A stretch of 64,000 nucleotides of DNA from Phaeosaccion multiseriatum (Eukaryota; Ochrophyta, other classes). This document shows positions 32,485 through 64,000 of this stretch, piece after piece (position 1 is the stretch's first letter; each line of letters starts with the position of its first letter). The notes beneath the pieces are model-generated. The model was not told the DNA's origin. It was given only the letters and a program-made list of their open reading frames with translations, and ran no database searches. The DNA is taken from NCBI GenBank assembly GCA_965112735.1, contig OZ218960.1:3038001-3102000 (forward strand), read 5' to 3'. The translations under genes and the position numbers were made by a program.

Positions 32485-34756
32485 TGCTGGGATGGTCGAG
32501 TGGCCGCGCCAGGTGGTGCTTCGGAGAGGCCTCTCCGCCCCTCTCTTGCAGTCTCTCCCACTGCCCCCACCGCAGAAGGAAGAGGCGACGGAGAGGGTCT
32601 ATCCGCGCCGAAGGACTGAGTAGAGGAAGGCTGAATAGAGGACTGAGTAGTGGAAGGAAGCTGAGTAGAGGAAGAGGCGGGGGCTGCGTTGGGGGCGCTC
32701 CGAGCGGTCGCCGTGTTGTCTCCCTCTCCCTCCACTTGTTGCCGGTTTCCCTCTTCCCCCTCCTCCTCCTTCTCCCCAACCTTGGCCTGGCGGGCGGCGA
32801 AGATGGCATTGTAATGGACTTCGTACGATACCGCAAAGTTGATCATGTCGGCGGCGCTCTTGCTGAGCATGTCTTTGACGATATGAACGATGGTGCGGTA
32901 CTTGTCAGCTAGCCTCGACACGTAGGCGCGGAGGTCGACTTCGGTCATAGAGGATAGCTGCAGGGGCAGTGACAGACAGGGCATCAGAAAGAGACGAGAG
33001 AGAGAGAGAGAGAGAGATATGTATAGAAGAGGGGAGGAAGAGGAGACAGGAGGGAGGGAGGGAGGAGGGGAGGGGGGGGGACGTGGCAGTGGATGGGGGG
33101 CATGAGGTGTGTGTGTGGAGCCATGATTTGGACGCTCCACCTTGGGAAGTCCGAGGACAATGGGCAGCCAGCGATCCGATGCGATCCCGACCAGTTCTCG
33201 CACTCTTCCTCGCCCTCCTCTCCCCCCGGTATATAAGATGCGTTCCCTAGTATCTATCTACTGTATTGAAACGGTCAGGACCCCTCCCCCCCCCCTCAAT
33301 CACTCACAAGTGTCAGGACTGACCCCACACCCCGCTGACTCATACCCCACGCCCCGCTGACTCACACCCAATGTCTCTGCCTTCTGAGGCGACCGCCACC
33401 CTCTCCTCTCCACCCCTCTCCTCTGCTCTGCTTGTCTTCCCTTCGCTTCTCCCCACGACTGCGACGCACCTCCTCGACCTTCCTCTCGGCGAAGGTCACG
33501 GCCTCCTCCAGCAGTGTGGGAGTGAGGTGCGTGTCAGCAAAGGGTACACGAAGACTGGGGCAGCGAACAACAAGACGATTCTGGCGAGCGATGAGCTCAG
33601 AAGAAGGGCAAGGTCCTGGGCCTGCCAACCGCTCTGTGGCAGTGCCTTGTGTTGTCGTTGTTGTTGTTGTTGTTGTCGTTGCTGTTGCTGCTGCTGCTGC
33701 TGCTGCTGCTGGTGGTGGTGGTGGTAGTGCTGCTGCGGGTGAGGACGATTTGGCTTCCGCCCTTAACCGCTCTCGCTTCTGCAGCAAGGAAGCGAGCGTT
33801 ACTCTGTTCCGGGCAGTCACAGGGCACGTCTTGCCTCCCAGCCGCACGTGCTCCTCCACGCACTTTTTCGAGCAGAAGCAAAAGCCACACCCGCACGGGC
33901 ACTGCTTCTCCGGGCTCGCGAAGAAGGCGATGGCATGGGTTAAGGGCTTCTGCCCGATATTGAAGCAGTGTTCCTTCATGCAGCACCTTGCCCTGACGGA
34001 GGAGGGATACTTGTTCTTATCCCTGCGCGCTGCGCTGGCCGCGGGCTTATGGACGGGCTGAGCCGCCGGTGGCCCCTCTGCAGGACCTCCTCTTCCTCCT
34101 CCTCCTCCTCCTCCTCCTCCTCCTCCTCCTCCTCCTCCTCCTCCTCCTTCTTCTTCTTCTTCTTCTTCTTCTTCTCCTTCTCCTCCTCCTGCTGCTGCTC
34201 CTCCTCTTCCTCCTCCTTCTCCTCCTCCTCCTGCTGCTGCTGCTGTTGCTGCTGCTGGTGGTGCTGCTGCTGCTCCCACTGCGCTCTCTGCAGCAGGTGC
34301 TGCTGCGGCCACCTGCGTGCCTTCTGCAGGAGCCACCGCTGCTACTGCTACTCCTTCCGCCGCAGGCTTCTCGCCTCCGTCCATGATGGCGCCGACAGGA
34401 GGTATGAGGGTGCTCCCCATGACGTTGGCGCCGCTGTCCCCCCCCACACTTCCCCTAACCTCGGCAGCCTCCCTCTCCTCCGTGGCCAAGTCCTTCACGA
34501 CCTGGTGGGGGCTCAGGTCCAGCGCATCGAGCCATTCCCGCGGGCAGCACTGTAGCAGCTTACCCTTCCAGCAGAGCAGCCTCCAAAGCCGCTCACTACG
34601 GCCGTAGTCGTCCGCAGGAGTAGGCTCCATGGCCTGCGAGCGGAAGGCGCTGAACAAGTGCGCCTTCCTCTCCGCCGTGACCCCGTAGTGCAGGATGAGG
34701 ATCCTCGCGGAATCTTCCTGGCGGTTCGTCACAGCCCCCTCCAGCACCGCATCCAT
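29350..34756 (-). CDS. Protein with MYND-like zinc cluster and triplicated helical module, unknown family
   Basis: Four exons, all phase 0, total 1369 residues: 34756-33470, 32957-32274, 31756-31061, 30792-29350. Exon 1 has Ala/Gly/Glu tracts, then at about residues 255-308 a zinc-binding-like cluster (RCCMKEHCF, CPCGCGFCFCSKKCVEEH) resembling a MYND finger. After it the protein repeats one module three times, each split by an intron at the same place: R-x-x-x-L-x-x-RCP-[SG]-L ... AE-x-K-x-x-E just before the donor, then L-[SD]-[SA]-[ML]-[TP]-E-x-[DE]-LR-x-Y ... M-x-x-FAV-x-YE-[VI] ... AR after the acceptor. Copies straddle exons 1/2, 2/3 and 3/4. Between copies lie disordered Ser, Gln and Pro-rich spacers, including QQLVVHQ. 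Exon 4 ends in a coiled-coil-like region (LEQLKGRLQREEARARW). Tandem exon duplication explains the layout. I do not recognise the module. An upstream 5' exon is possible because CTCCCAG precedes the ATG. Confidence 0.72.
31764..31999. repeat. (GGGA)n array with internal duplication
   Basis: In the zinc-cluster gene, in the intron before exon 3 in gene sense. The segment 31832-31900 with its GGAAGTGAGGG mark is repeated at 31932-32010, so a unit of about 110 bp is duplicated. Confidence 0.9.
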
Positions 34757-35493
34757 TGGCCTGGGAGGGTGCAAGAGGAGGAGCAGAGAGAGTGAGAGCG
34801 GAGGGTGTGAACCAGCAAGCAGAGAGAGAGAGGGAGAGCGAGAGAGAGGGAGGCGGGTTAGCATGCCCACCCGTTTCATGTCAGCCTTCAACCGGAATGA
34901 TCAAGGACCTCCGAGCTGTTGGGGCGCAGATAGCTTGACCCCCCTCAATTTATGCGGCACAGGACGTACCATCCCTTGGCGTGCAGACCCTCTAGTAAGG
35001 AGATGGACAGAGAAGAAGATCGTACGCGACGATCATACTCCGTCTGCTGCGTCGGCGACGAGTCCCTGTACAGAGGAAGGTTGCTGACCCATGCTGTCTC
35101 CGACTCCATCGGATACTCCCCCCCCCCCTTTTTCAAGTTATACCACTCTGCTGTGGCCAAAAGCCACCCCCCTGCTACACCCACAGAAGCGAAAGAGAGT
35201 GCTTAGCTGTTGTTCTTGGTGCGAATGCCCTAGCGTTATGTTCTTTGAGCTGCTTGACAAACAACAAAAAGGTTGGCAGTTTGGGTTAGGAGAAGGGGCC
35301 CTGTCCCATGCAATAGGTCTTCTCGTTCCTTGACTTATTCTTAACCCCCAGTCTATCTTCTACGACTTGTTTTTACCCCTTTCTCGAGTACCCCCTTTTC
35401 TTTCTCCTCTTTTTCTTCCACCAACCTTGGCGGTGGTTGGAGGAGGGGCACGTCCCTCTCGATTTGATTACAGTACTCTTATCGCTGGGGGAG
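34757..35493. promoter_or_regulatory. Divergent upstream region of the zinc-cluster and RING genes
   Basis: The 737 bp lie between two start codons that point away from each other. The first 100 bp has GAGAGAGAGG purine repeats. A C-run next to TTTTTCAAGTTATACC (35115-35141) and a pyrimidine-rich TTTACCCCTTTCTC block (35372-35425) come before the RING gene. No clear TATA box is seen. Confidence 0.4.
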
Positions 35494-36774
35494 ATGGGGA
35501 ATACTAGCAGCTCTACCAGTGTGGAGCGGCCAGAGTACCCGCTCCGGGTGCAAGGCAACCAAGGGACACGAGCGCCCTCGACGGGGCCGACAATAGATGT
35601 TGAAGCCATCACGGCCACTGATGAAGGAGGAGGACGGGGAGGAGAAAGAGTAGGGGCAGGAGGAGGAGAAGGAGGAGGAGGAGCAGGAGGAGAAGGAGGA
35701 GGAGGAGGAGGAGGAGGAGGAGGAGGAGGAGGAGGAGGAGGAGGAGGAGGAGAAGGAGGAGGACAAGGAGGAGGAGGACAAGGAGGAGGAAGCGGGGGAG
35801 GACGAGGGGGGGGGGGGGCAGGAGGAGGAGGACAGGGAGGAAGAGGACGGGGGGTGGAGGTATCTCAGCCTCGAGGAGGAGGGGCCCGGAGGGAATCGAG
35901 GCGCCTGAGCTTGAGAGGCCTCCAACGCAGAGGGAGCAGCAGCAGCGCCAGTACCACACAGGGTCCTCCGCCTCCCCCCACGGGGAGTGTACTGGGCAGG
36001 CTGGCAGATCTCACTCGTCGTGGGAGCACCACCCGCAACAACAGGACGAGGAGTAGGAACAGGACCAGCAACAGTAACCGTCACGGTAACAGCAACGACG
36101 TCCGTCCCGTGAGGCGACAAAGCTCCTTGCTGAGCAGGCTGAGGACAAGAGGGGGGGCGGCAGGCCCGCTCTCCGGATCCTCCGAGTCTGCCCCGCGTGC
36201 CAGGGCGGCGGCACAGGGGAGGGGCGAACGGGGGGCGCCGGCACTGGCATGGACTACTTTCCGAGGAGATTCCGACGACCCATGGACGCACCACTGGACG
36301 CTGGAAGGGCCTGAGGACTACTCCTTCGGTGCTGCTGATGCGCAGGACGAGCGTTTGTTCGAGATGGCACGCGGGGGAGGGGGGATCTCTGCTGGGAGCG
36401 GGGCGGGGGGCATGGGCAGACGGAGGGGGGTGGCAGGGACGAGAGGAGGACTTGCGAGTCCAGGAGGAGCAAGAGGAGCAGCAGTAGCAGCAGCAACAGC
36501 AACAGCAGGAGCAGGAGGACGAGGAGGAGGAGGAGGAGGAGGAGGAGGAGGAGGAGGAGGATCGAGAGAAGCAGCAGCAGGAGGAGGAGGAGGAGGAGGG
36601 GGGGGGGAGAGGAATGAAAATGGCTGGAGTGAGCATGTGCGCATGCTGCAGCTGATAGAGGCTCAGCTAGTGCAGCTCGAGAGCCTGCTGCCGCCGCCGC
36701 AACAGGTTCTCGAGCCCGGCCATGGCACCACCACCACCACTGACAACAACAACAACAACAACAACACGACGACC

Positions 36775-36856
<82 letters not shown>

Positions 36857-36885
36857 GCAACAACAACAACAACAACAACAACAAT

Positions 36886-36970
<85 letters not shown>

Positions 36971-36972
36971 GC

Positions 36973-37033
<61 letters not shown>

Positions 37034-38857
37034 GCAGCAGCAGCAGCAGTAGCAGTAGCACCAACACCAGCCCTCTTTCCGCCCGTCAAAGGCGGCGCTC
37101 CGCCCCCCCCCTCCTCATCTCTCCTGATGCTGCGAGCGTTCGAACCCCCCCGGCATCGAGTCCAAGGCGAGGCCAGGGGCTGGGGCTTGATAGATCCGTC
37201 ATGAACACGTACCCCACGCATCACGCATCCTCCTCGCCGTGTCCCCACTGCGCGGCCGCATACCGGCCTTGGGGGGAGGCCTATGGGCAGCCGGAAGGGG
37301 GTGCGTTTGAGTGTACGTGCACCCCTGTCTTCGGGTAAGTGGAAGGGAAGGATTGAGAAAATGGATGGATGGAGTGGTGTGGTGTGGTGGGGCGATGGTA
37401 TTGTGTCTGGGGCCGTGCCGGTGCCCGTCCTGTTTCAGTGTCAGTTTCTGCTTCAGACTAGTTCTTTTGTTCTTTTGCTTTCCTTAGGACGGGACGGCAG
37501 CAGACGATGTATGGTCTTACACGTCTTGATCTCCTTCTCTGCCTCACGTTGCTGTACTCGCGTTTGTGTGTATTTCCTCCTCTCCTCCTCCTCCTCCTCC
37601 TCCTCCTCCTCCTCCTCCTCCTCCTCCTCCTCCTCCTCCTCCTCCTCCTCCTCCTCCTCCTCCTCCTCCTCCTCCTCCTCCTCCTCCTCCTCCCTCCACC
37701 CCCCCCCCACCCCTGCATTCACCACCACCTGCTCCTCCCTCCCTCACTCCCTCAGTGCCGAGCCGTCAGACCAACACCCACACCAGGCCCCTCCGGTAAC
37801 GGTCATGATTTGTTGCGACTGTCGGCGAGTGGCCATGGCTCGAGTAGCGCCCCACAGCATGACCTTCCTCTGCTGCGGCTCAAGAATGGCCTCCAGGGCG
37901 TCCATCAGAGAGCTCCTCAGTAGGGGAGGGGGGATGGCAGCGGATGGGCAAGCGCAGGGAGGAGGAGGAGGGGCGGTAGGAGGAGAAGCGCTGAGAGCAA
38001 CGGCGTCTGAGGTCGGGGGAGGGGGAAGAGACGGCGGCGGCGGCGGAGGAGGAGGAGGAGGAGGGGGGGGGGGGAGGAGGAGGTCGAAGTAGAGGAGAGG
38101 AGGACAGGGAAGGCGCAGCGAGGCTGAGGAGACTGCGGCTTCGACTTGACCTTGAGGAGGACGACAACGATGGTGACAATCACGCTGCTGTTGCTGCTGC
38201 TGCTGCCGCTGCTGCTGCTGCTGCCGTTGCTGCGCTATCCTCGACTCGGCGTCCTGGCACGCGTCCTGACACCCCGATCGACATGGATAGTAGGGTCATG
38301 TGGCGCGGACTGGCCTCTCGGGGCTCCGCTGCGGCATCTGCAGGGTCAGGAAGTGGGCAGCGCTTGGGTGGGGCGTCCAGGTCGGAGATTTCTATGCTGC
38401 CCATCATCAAGTTCACAAAACCCAAGGGGGTGGCGTACATGGTGAGTGAGGGAGGGAGGGAGGGAGGGAGGGAGGGACGGAGGGAGGGAGGGAGGGAGGG
38501 AGGGAGGGAGGGACGGAGGGAGGGACGGAGGGAGGGAGGGACGGAGGGAGGGACGGAGGGAGGGAAGGAGGGAGGGACGGAGGGAGGGAAGGAGGGAGGG
38601 ACGGAGGGAGAGGGAGTCGAGGAGGGTTGAGGGGAAGGGAGAGGGAGGTGAGTGATGGCGTGAGGAAGGCAGAGGAGGGAGCGCAGCGGTGGAAAGGGAA
38701 GGAAGAAACGAAGGAGGGGAACCAGGGAAAGAGAGGAATGGAAAGAAGGGACGGGAGAGCAAAGGCGAGGAAGGACGCAAGCATCTTTGTTCGACTCCAT
38801 CCCAACAGTGCGAATGGTTTCGTCACGCGATTCGCAGGTCGTTTCCTACCTCCCACC

Positions 38858-38904
<47 letters not shown>

Positions 38905-39627
38905 TAACTGAACTGTCCTCCTTCCCCGCTTCCCTCCTCACACTTCCTCCTCCTCCTGCCCCCTCCTGCAACAAATATTTCACTCTGCATCTACCTGCAG
39001 CACCATCATCACACTTCGGCGGACAACTCATCTCTGAAAGCACCTTTCTCTTCTGAAGGGCTAAGCTCGAAGACATGCTGCGCAGCGGACGAGTCGTCCT
39101 CCTTGTCATTATCATCGGCTTTGCCGCAGGGCAAGGCGACGGCAGCGGCAGCAGTTGTATCAGTGGGGGCGGAGGCTGCAGAGGCAGGGGCGGGGGTAGG
39201 GGCATCGAAGAGCAGGCTCCTGAGCCTCCCTGCCGAAACCGCCGAAACCGCCGAAACCGCCGAAACCGCCGAGACCGCCGAAACCCGACTACTGCTGCTT
39301 CGGCAGGGCGCGGAAGAATCAGGGCTCGAATTGAAGAAGAGACCCTGCTTGGAGCAGCCGGAGCCGAAGTCAGAGAAGCAGCAGCCGCCGCAGCAGTTGG
39401 TGATACAGCAGGAGCTGCAGGAGCAGGAGCTGGTGATCCAGCAGGCGGAGCAGCACTCGGCGGAAGATGAAGGCCGATTGTCGTGTGGTATCTGTCTGTG
39501 TGAGTACGAAGACGGGGACGAGCTGCGGCTGCTACCGTGCTTCCACAGGGGCCATGTCGAATGCTTTGACCAGTGGCTCGCCAGCAATGCTTCATGTCCC
39601 GTGTGCAGGTTCACGGCTTTGGTTTGA
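35494..39627 (+). CDS. RING-H2 finger protein, predicted N-myristoylated, with poly-Gly and poly-Asn tracts
   Basis: Proposed exons: 35494-37334, 37756-38441, 39001-39627, about 1050 residues. The start at 35494 is preferred to an in-frame upstream Met because it gives MGNTSSSTS, a textbook N-myristoylation signal (Gly2, Ser6). Exon 1 encodes long Gly/Glu-free Gly tracts, RGS-type basic regions and an Asn run of about 90 codons (AAC, 36746-37030). Exon 2 has a Cys cluster MICCDCRRVAMAR...FLCCGSRM. Exon 3 ends in a RING-H2 domain: CGICLCEYEDGDELRLLPC, then FHRGHVECFDQW and CPVC, spacing C-x2-C-x14-C-x-H-x2-H-x2-C-x10-C-x2-C, typical of E3 ubiquitin ligases. Just before it are five AET repeats and two QLVIQQ copies. 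Within exon 2 the frame is broken by one base at a 12-G run (38063-38074); removing one G restores a single open frame up to GVAYM|gtgagt. Error, polymorphism or real lesion cannot be told apart. Likely a membrane-tethered ligase. Confidence 0.7.
36746..37031 (+). repeat. (AAC)n array inside a coding exon
   Basis: Reads as about 90 Asn with scattered Ser, Thr and Asp in the RING protein. The frame is kept through the whole array. Confidence 0.9.
37578..37695. repeat. (CCT)n array in RING-gene intron 1
   Basis: About 38 units, running into a C-rich stretch before the exon 2 acceptor. Confidence 0.9.
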
Positions 39628-41192
39628 TGATTGATGTTTGGTTTGGACGGCCCTCCTCAGTGCAGTTGGTTTGATGGGTTTGGATTGGTTGAGGTTATGT
39701 GCGACTCGGATTTGTTTTGTTCTTTCTTTCCATGTTTTAGGTATGTTTGACGACTTCGGTTCTCCATTGATTGACCAGTTTTCGTTTGATTGATTGGCCA
39801 GTTAGCAGTTCAGCTAATTTGATGGTTGGATGGGACCCTTACAAACTGGCTTGGGCTGGCTTGGGTTCTCACATTGTCCTTATCGCACTTCTGTCTATGT
39901 GTATGTGTTCTTAGTGCCTATGTATGTATGCAGGGTTAGCTCTTTGAGGGGAGTAGTAAACCAGTAGTAGCGCGGTGTTCAATTAAGTTAATGGATAAAC
40001 CTTGCTCGTCATTCAAGGAAGCATGTGCACATGCATGCACGTGTGCCTCCTCTGGACAGGGGCAGGCCAGTGGGCATGGGCAGCTGGACAGGAGCGAGAG
40101 TGCATCAAGTGAACACTTGGCACAGCCCTCAGCCGCACCCGCTGCTCGTGGTGGTGCTCACGCCGACTTGCTCGTGGGGTTGCTGGCTTATATGGCGACA
40201 ACCCTGAAACTGAAACTGAGCATGAAACCGCGAAAAGGTTGCCTCAGTGACCCTCCAGCTCCGCTTCCCCAATATCGATGTCACCCATCCATCCCCCCTC
40301 GCCTGCTACTATGGACTCGATCCACCTTGATGGTCCCAAGGACGAATGGGAAGAGCTGAGAAACTGGCATCAGTGTCAGCTCCAAGCCAGCCCCAAGTCA
40401 GTACTTGGTGTCAGTCAGCCCGTGTCGGAGCGGCCGAGTGAGTCCGAGAGCCATCGTGGGGAGGTTCTCCGTTCCTCACAGAAGAGAAACTGAAACTAAC
40501 CCTCGCGTGTGCGTGCGTGCGTGCATGAGTGCGTGCGTCGCCCCTCTGCGGCAAAATACAAAATACACTCATCACCGCACTGCCGAGGCACGGACCGGCT
40601 GATTTCCCACCGGAGAAGCTTAAGGATGGCAGCAAAAGACACCCGCCAAGGCCCTTCCAACACGTCAAAGTCTTCTCCTCCGAGGCAGGCCGGCAGCGGT
40701 GCATGGAAGGCAGTGGAAAGCAGTGGATGGCAGTGGATGGTCCATGACAAGTGGTCCGTGCTGTGGGCGGTGCACAGAGGCCCATGTGGTCCATCACCAA
40801 GCAAGCACTGACGGCGCGGTGGGTGGTGCGTCGAGCTCCCGTTGACTTACTTGACCAACAATTGCCGTCCTCCCTCCCTCCCTCCCTCCCTCCCTCCCTC
40901 CCTCCCTCCCTCCCTCCCGCTGAAGCCCAGTCTCTCTCCATCAAGTGCACCGGAGAGAGAAGACGTCGCGTCGTCCGTGTACGTCGCAGAGAGAGGCAAT
41001 AAACCGAAGGCCGTTACGCCATCTCCCTCCGCGACCAAGTGAAGGCCACGCCCTCTGCCAGCTCGTCCTCCTTCAGATAAGAAACGCCAGCTCCGACCCC
41101 TTCACCGAGAGGGAACATGCATACATACCCCGTATCAAGAGGCCATTTCCATACATACCCACGCCCATCGCCGTGCCATACCCCATGCCCCT
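39628..41192. other. Convergent intergenic region, 1.6 kb
   Basis: It lies between the RING gene stop and the SOF1 gene stop. The first 350 bp is T/G-rich and unlike its surroundings (GTTTGATGG, TTGATTGACC, GGCTTGGGC), as expected of a 3' UTR or flank. Further on are TGAAACTGAAACT elements (40204 and 40486), a GGCAGTGGATGG run (40714-40742) and a (CCCT)n tract (40868-40917). I find no gene. Confidence 0.5.
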
Positions 41193-42539
41193 TTAGGTGA
41201 CCTCCTTGACGACTTTTCTCTTACGCTCCCCCACGTAGGGCAGGGCGCCCTTCTTGGAGTGTTTCTTGACGTTGTCCCTCTTGCGCCGCACCTTCTCATC
41301 CTGCACCTTCTCCAGATACTTGGCCTTCTTGATCGCCTTGGGCACGTGTTGGTGCTTCGCAATCTTGCGCACCTCGGGCATGTGAGCGTAGCGCTTCTTG
41401 AGTCCCTCTCTGTACACAGAGGCCCGCCTCTCCCTCGGGATGATGGAGCCAAGCTTCTCGCTCGCCTTGGCCTTCCACACGCGGAGGTTGGTTTCGTCGC
41501 TCCCACACACCACAAAGCGGGCATCCGCGCTGAAATTGACACAGAAGATGCGCTGCATTCGCTTGCTGTGGTACACGTCTCTGCTCCTCCCCGAGCGGTG
41601 CGAAAAGAGCCTGACCGAGCGGTCGTAGCTACCGCTGACGAACTCCTGCCCCGTGGGGGAGAAGGCCACGTCCATGACCGCACTGACGTGGTCCTTGTGG
41701 ATCATGAGGCTCTGGCTGAGGTTGCGCATGTCGAAGGTGTACAAGTTGTGATCCTCGTTGGCGACGACGAAGTTCATGGGTTCCTGCGGGTTCCACACGG
41801 CCTTGTTGGAGCGCATCTGCAAAATCACCTTCCTGAGAGGACTGGCCTGCCGCGTGTCGTACAAGCAGATGTTGCGATCGGACCCCGTGCTCACCAGCAG
41901 GCCCCTCTCCGCCGGGTTGAACTGCACGCAATTCACAGTGTCCGCGCCCCAATCGAACTTGAGCGTGGGCTGCGCGCGATGCTCATCCCACACCTGCACA
42001 CCGTTGCCTGCCGTGGCGAACTGCGGGTCTGCGTAGTGGTGGTGCAGGGCCTTGAAGCCGCCCGTCTTGCCTCGCCAGACGTTCATAGGCGGCGCTGCGT
42101 CGTGGCCCTTCCCGCTGCCCACAGACAGGTCCCACTGCTTCACCACCCCGTCATCCCCCGCCGAGAAGAAGCTGTACCCGTCGGGCGCCACCGTCAGCCC
42201 ACGCACAAAGCCCTGGTGGGCGGCCACGCTCCATACAGTCTTGCGAGTCCCCATGTCCCACACCCGCACCTCCCCGTCACATGCCCCGGAGATGAACTGC
42301 ACCAGGCTTTGGCTGCTGGTGGTGGAGCAGAACACGCCATCCGTGTGGCCGTCCAGCTGACCCACCAGCGGCTTGGCGAAGATCTTGTCCATCTTCACGG
42401 CCGTGAGCGCCCGTGTGTACTCCCTCGCCTTCTCAAAGGGGTGCACGGCCGGATCCATGTTGCGGTGCACCTTCAGGCGATCGCCCTTGCAGTCCTTTGT
42501 GTAGTCGCCCTCCAGCCGGCTGATCGTCTTCAGCTTCAT
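41193..42539 (-). CDS. DCAF13: SOF1/DCAF13 WD40 protein of the small-subunit processome
   Basis: A single open frame of 448 residues, close to the 445 of human DCAF13. The family binds U3 snoRNP-containing pre-ribosomes in the nucleolus and is needed for early 18S rRNA processing. It begins MKLKTISR and has the family N-terminal block RNMDPAVHPFEKAREYTRAL. WD40 blades are visible, for example GHTDGVF...GEVRVWDM, FVRGLTVAPDGYSFFSAGDDGVVKQWDL, DTVNCVQFNPAERGLLVSTGSDRNICLYDTR split by normal loops, and VMDVAFSPTGQEFVSGSYDRSVRLF. The C-terminal Sof1 domain is intact and basic: KLGSIIPRERRASVYREGLK, then KHQHVPKAIKKAKYL and a Lys/Arg tail. It is the only intronless gene here and has no low-complexity insert, in sharp contrast to its neighbours. 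It is divergent from the dynein gene, 252 bp between starts. Confidence 0.95.
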   Translation of the reverse strand: MKLKTISRLEGDYTKDCKGDRLKVHRNMDPAVHPFEKAREYTRALTAVKMDKIFAKPLVGQLDGHTDGVFCSTTSSQSLVQFISGACDGEVRVWDMGTRKTVWSVAAHQGFVRGLTVAPDGYSFFSAGDDGVVKQWDLSVGSGKGHDAAPPMNVWRGKTGGFKALHHHYADPQFATAGNGVQVWDEHRAQPTLKFDWGADTVNCVQFNPAERGLLVSTGSDRNICLYDTRQASPLRKVILQMRSNKAVWNPQEPMNFVVANEDHNLYTFDMRNLSQSLMIHKDHVSAVMDVAFSPTGQEFVSGSYDRSVRLFSHRSGRSRDVYHSKRMQRIFCVNFSADARFVVCGSDETNLRVWKAKASEKLGSIIPRERRASVYREGLKKRYAHMPEVRKIAKHQHVPKAIKKAKYLEKVQDEKVRRKRDNVKKHSKKGALPYVGERKRKVVKEVT

Positions 42540-42791
42540 CCTGCCACTACCCTACCCTACTGGACAAAAAGCTCCACCCCTCTCTCCCTCCTCTTGCCCA
42601 TATGATTCTACATCATCATGGAAGCATACGCCACGCCGGCATCCAAATCCGTTAAAATCTTTGTAAACGCTGCGAGGAAGAGAGAGAGAGAGCGAGAGTC
42701 TGCTTGTGCTTCTCTCGGCTGGCACTGCCTCTGAAGCTCCTTCGGGAGTGGCAGCAGTAGCAGCAGCAGCAGGAGCTGTGCTGCTTGCGCC
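42540..42791. promoter_or_regulatory. Shared upstream region of the SOF1 and dynein-2 genes
   Basis: Only 252 bp separate two divergent start codons, so the promoters must overlap. It has a GAGAGAGAGAGAGCGAGAG tract (42673-42695) and a CAGCAGTAGCAGCAGCAG run. A second ATG at 42618 opens another frame that runs over the dynein start; it is read here as 5' UTR. No TATA box is obvious. Confidence 0.45.
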
Positions 42792-63785
<20,994 letters not shown>

Positions 63786-63814
63786 GTATGTCAATGAATG
63801 GGGAGGAGAAGGGA

Positions 63815-63985
63815 AGGGAGGGGAGGGGAGGGGAGGGGAGGGGAGGGGAGGGGAGGGGAGGGGATGGGATGGGAGGGGAGGGGAGGGGAGGGGAGGGGAG
63901 GGGAGGGGAGGGGAGGGGAGGGGAGGGGAGGGGAGGGGAGGGGAGGGGAGGGGAGGGGAGGGGAGGGGAGGGGAGGAGGAGGAGG
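63815..63985. repeat. (GGGGA)n array at the right edge
   Basis: Pentanucleotide array in dynein intron 39, which continues outside the window. Confidence 0.9.
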
Positions 63986-64000
63986 AGTCAGAGACTTGGG

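Noticed and set aside
33228-33240. GGTATATAAGATGCG as a promoter TATA box on the plus strand.
   Set aside because: It lies inside an intron of a minus-strand gene and no plus-strand gene follows it closely.
41259-42605. A 448-codon open frame on the plus strand opposite the SOF1 gene.
   Set aside because: It is the antisense shadow of the WD40 gene; its sequence (His/Val/Leu-rich) has no domain character.

Overview
The window is nuclear DNA from a microbial eukaryote. Its genes are cut by many short GT-AG introns, no bacterial operon or ribosome-binding pattern is visible, and one gene encodes the cytoplasmic dynein-2 heavy chain, the retrograde intraflagellar-transport motor. The organism should therefore build a cilium or flagellum at some stage. 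The DNA looks G+C-rich and is saturated with micro- and minisatellites, mostly in introns. I cannot name the species; a flagellated protist or alga is the most I would infer.

Eight genes can be reconstructed. From left to right: the 3' end of a tRNA 2-thiouridylase gene (TRMU/MnmA family, +, 1-717); an 18-exon TMC-like membrane protein (-, 12566-1941); a 14-exon armadillo-repeat protein with a very long glycine tract (+, 13424-22044); an 8-exon PAPS-dependent sulfotransferase (-, 25826-22341); a 3-exon secreted Ser/Tyr/Cys-rich protein (-, 28229-26953); a 4-exon protein with a MYND-like zinc cluster and a tandemly repeated helical module I do not recognise (-, 34756-29350); a predicted N-myristoylated RING-H2 protein with huge Gly and Asn tracts (+, 35494-39627); an intronless SOF1/DCAF13 WD40 gene (-, 42539-41193); and the first 39 exons of the dynein-2 heavy chain gene (+, from 42792 past the right edge). 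That is nine entries counting the partial TRMU gene. They do not form a pathway; housekeeping, membrane, secreted and ciliary genes lie side by side, often in divergent pairs with short shared upstream regions.

The most unusual structure is in the introns. A few short motifs recur across unrelated genes with a strand bias tied to splice sites: on the sense strand GGATGGCAGTGGATGG tends to follow donors while its complement CCATCCACTGCCATCC precedes acceptors; GTTGGTGATAC and GTATCACCAAC, and GTCAGGACAGAGGG and CCTCTGTCCTGACAC, behave similarly. Some introns have both halves, giving potential intron-terminal inverted repeats. The same motifs occur inside coding exons, where CAGCAGTTGGTGATACAG is read as QQLVIQ in three unrelated proteins. 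This looks like a family of short, mobile or copy-prone sequences that shape both introns and low-complexity protein inserts. Other points of interest are the exon-triplicated module gene, an apparent excess of GC-AG introns, a 2.2 kb (CAGT)n intron with higher-order repeats, and a one-base frame break at a poly-G run in the RING gene.

Exon coordinates were read by eye from splice consensus, phase and family similarity; no transcript evidence was available.
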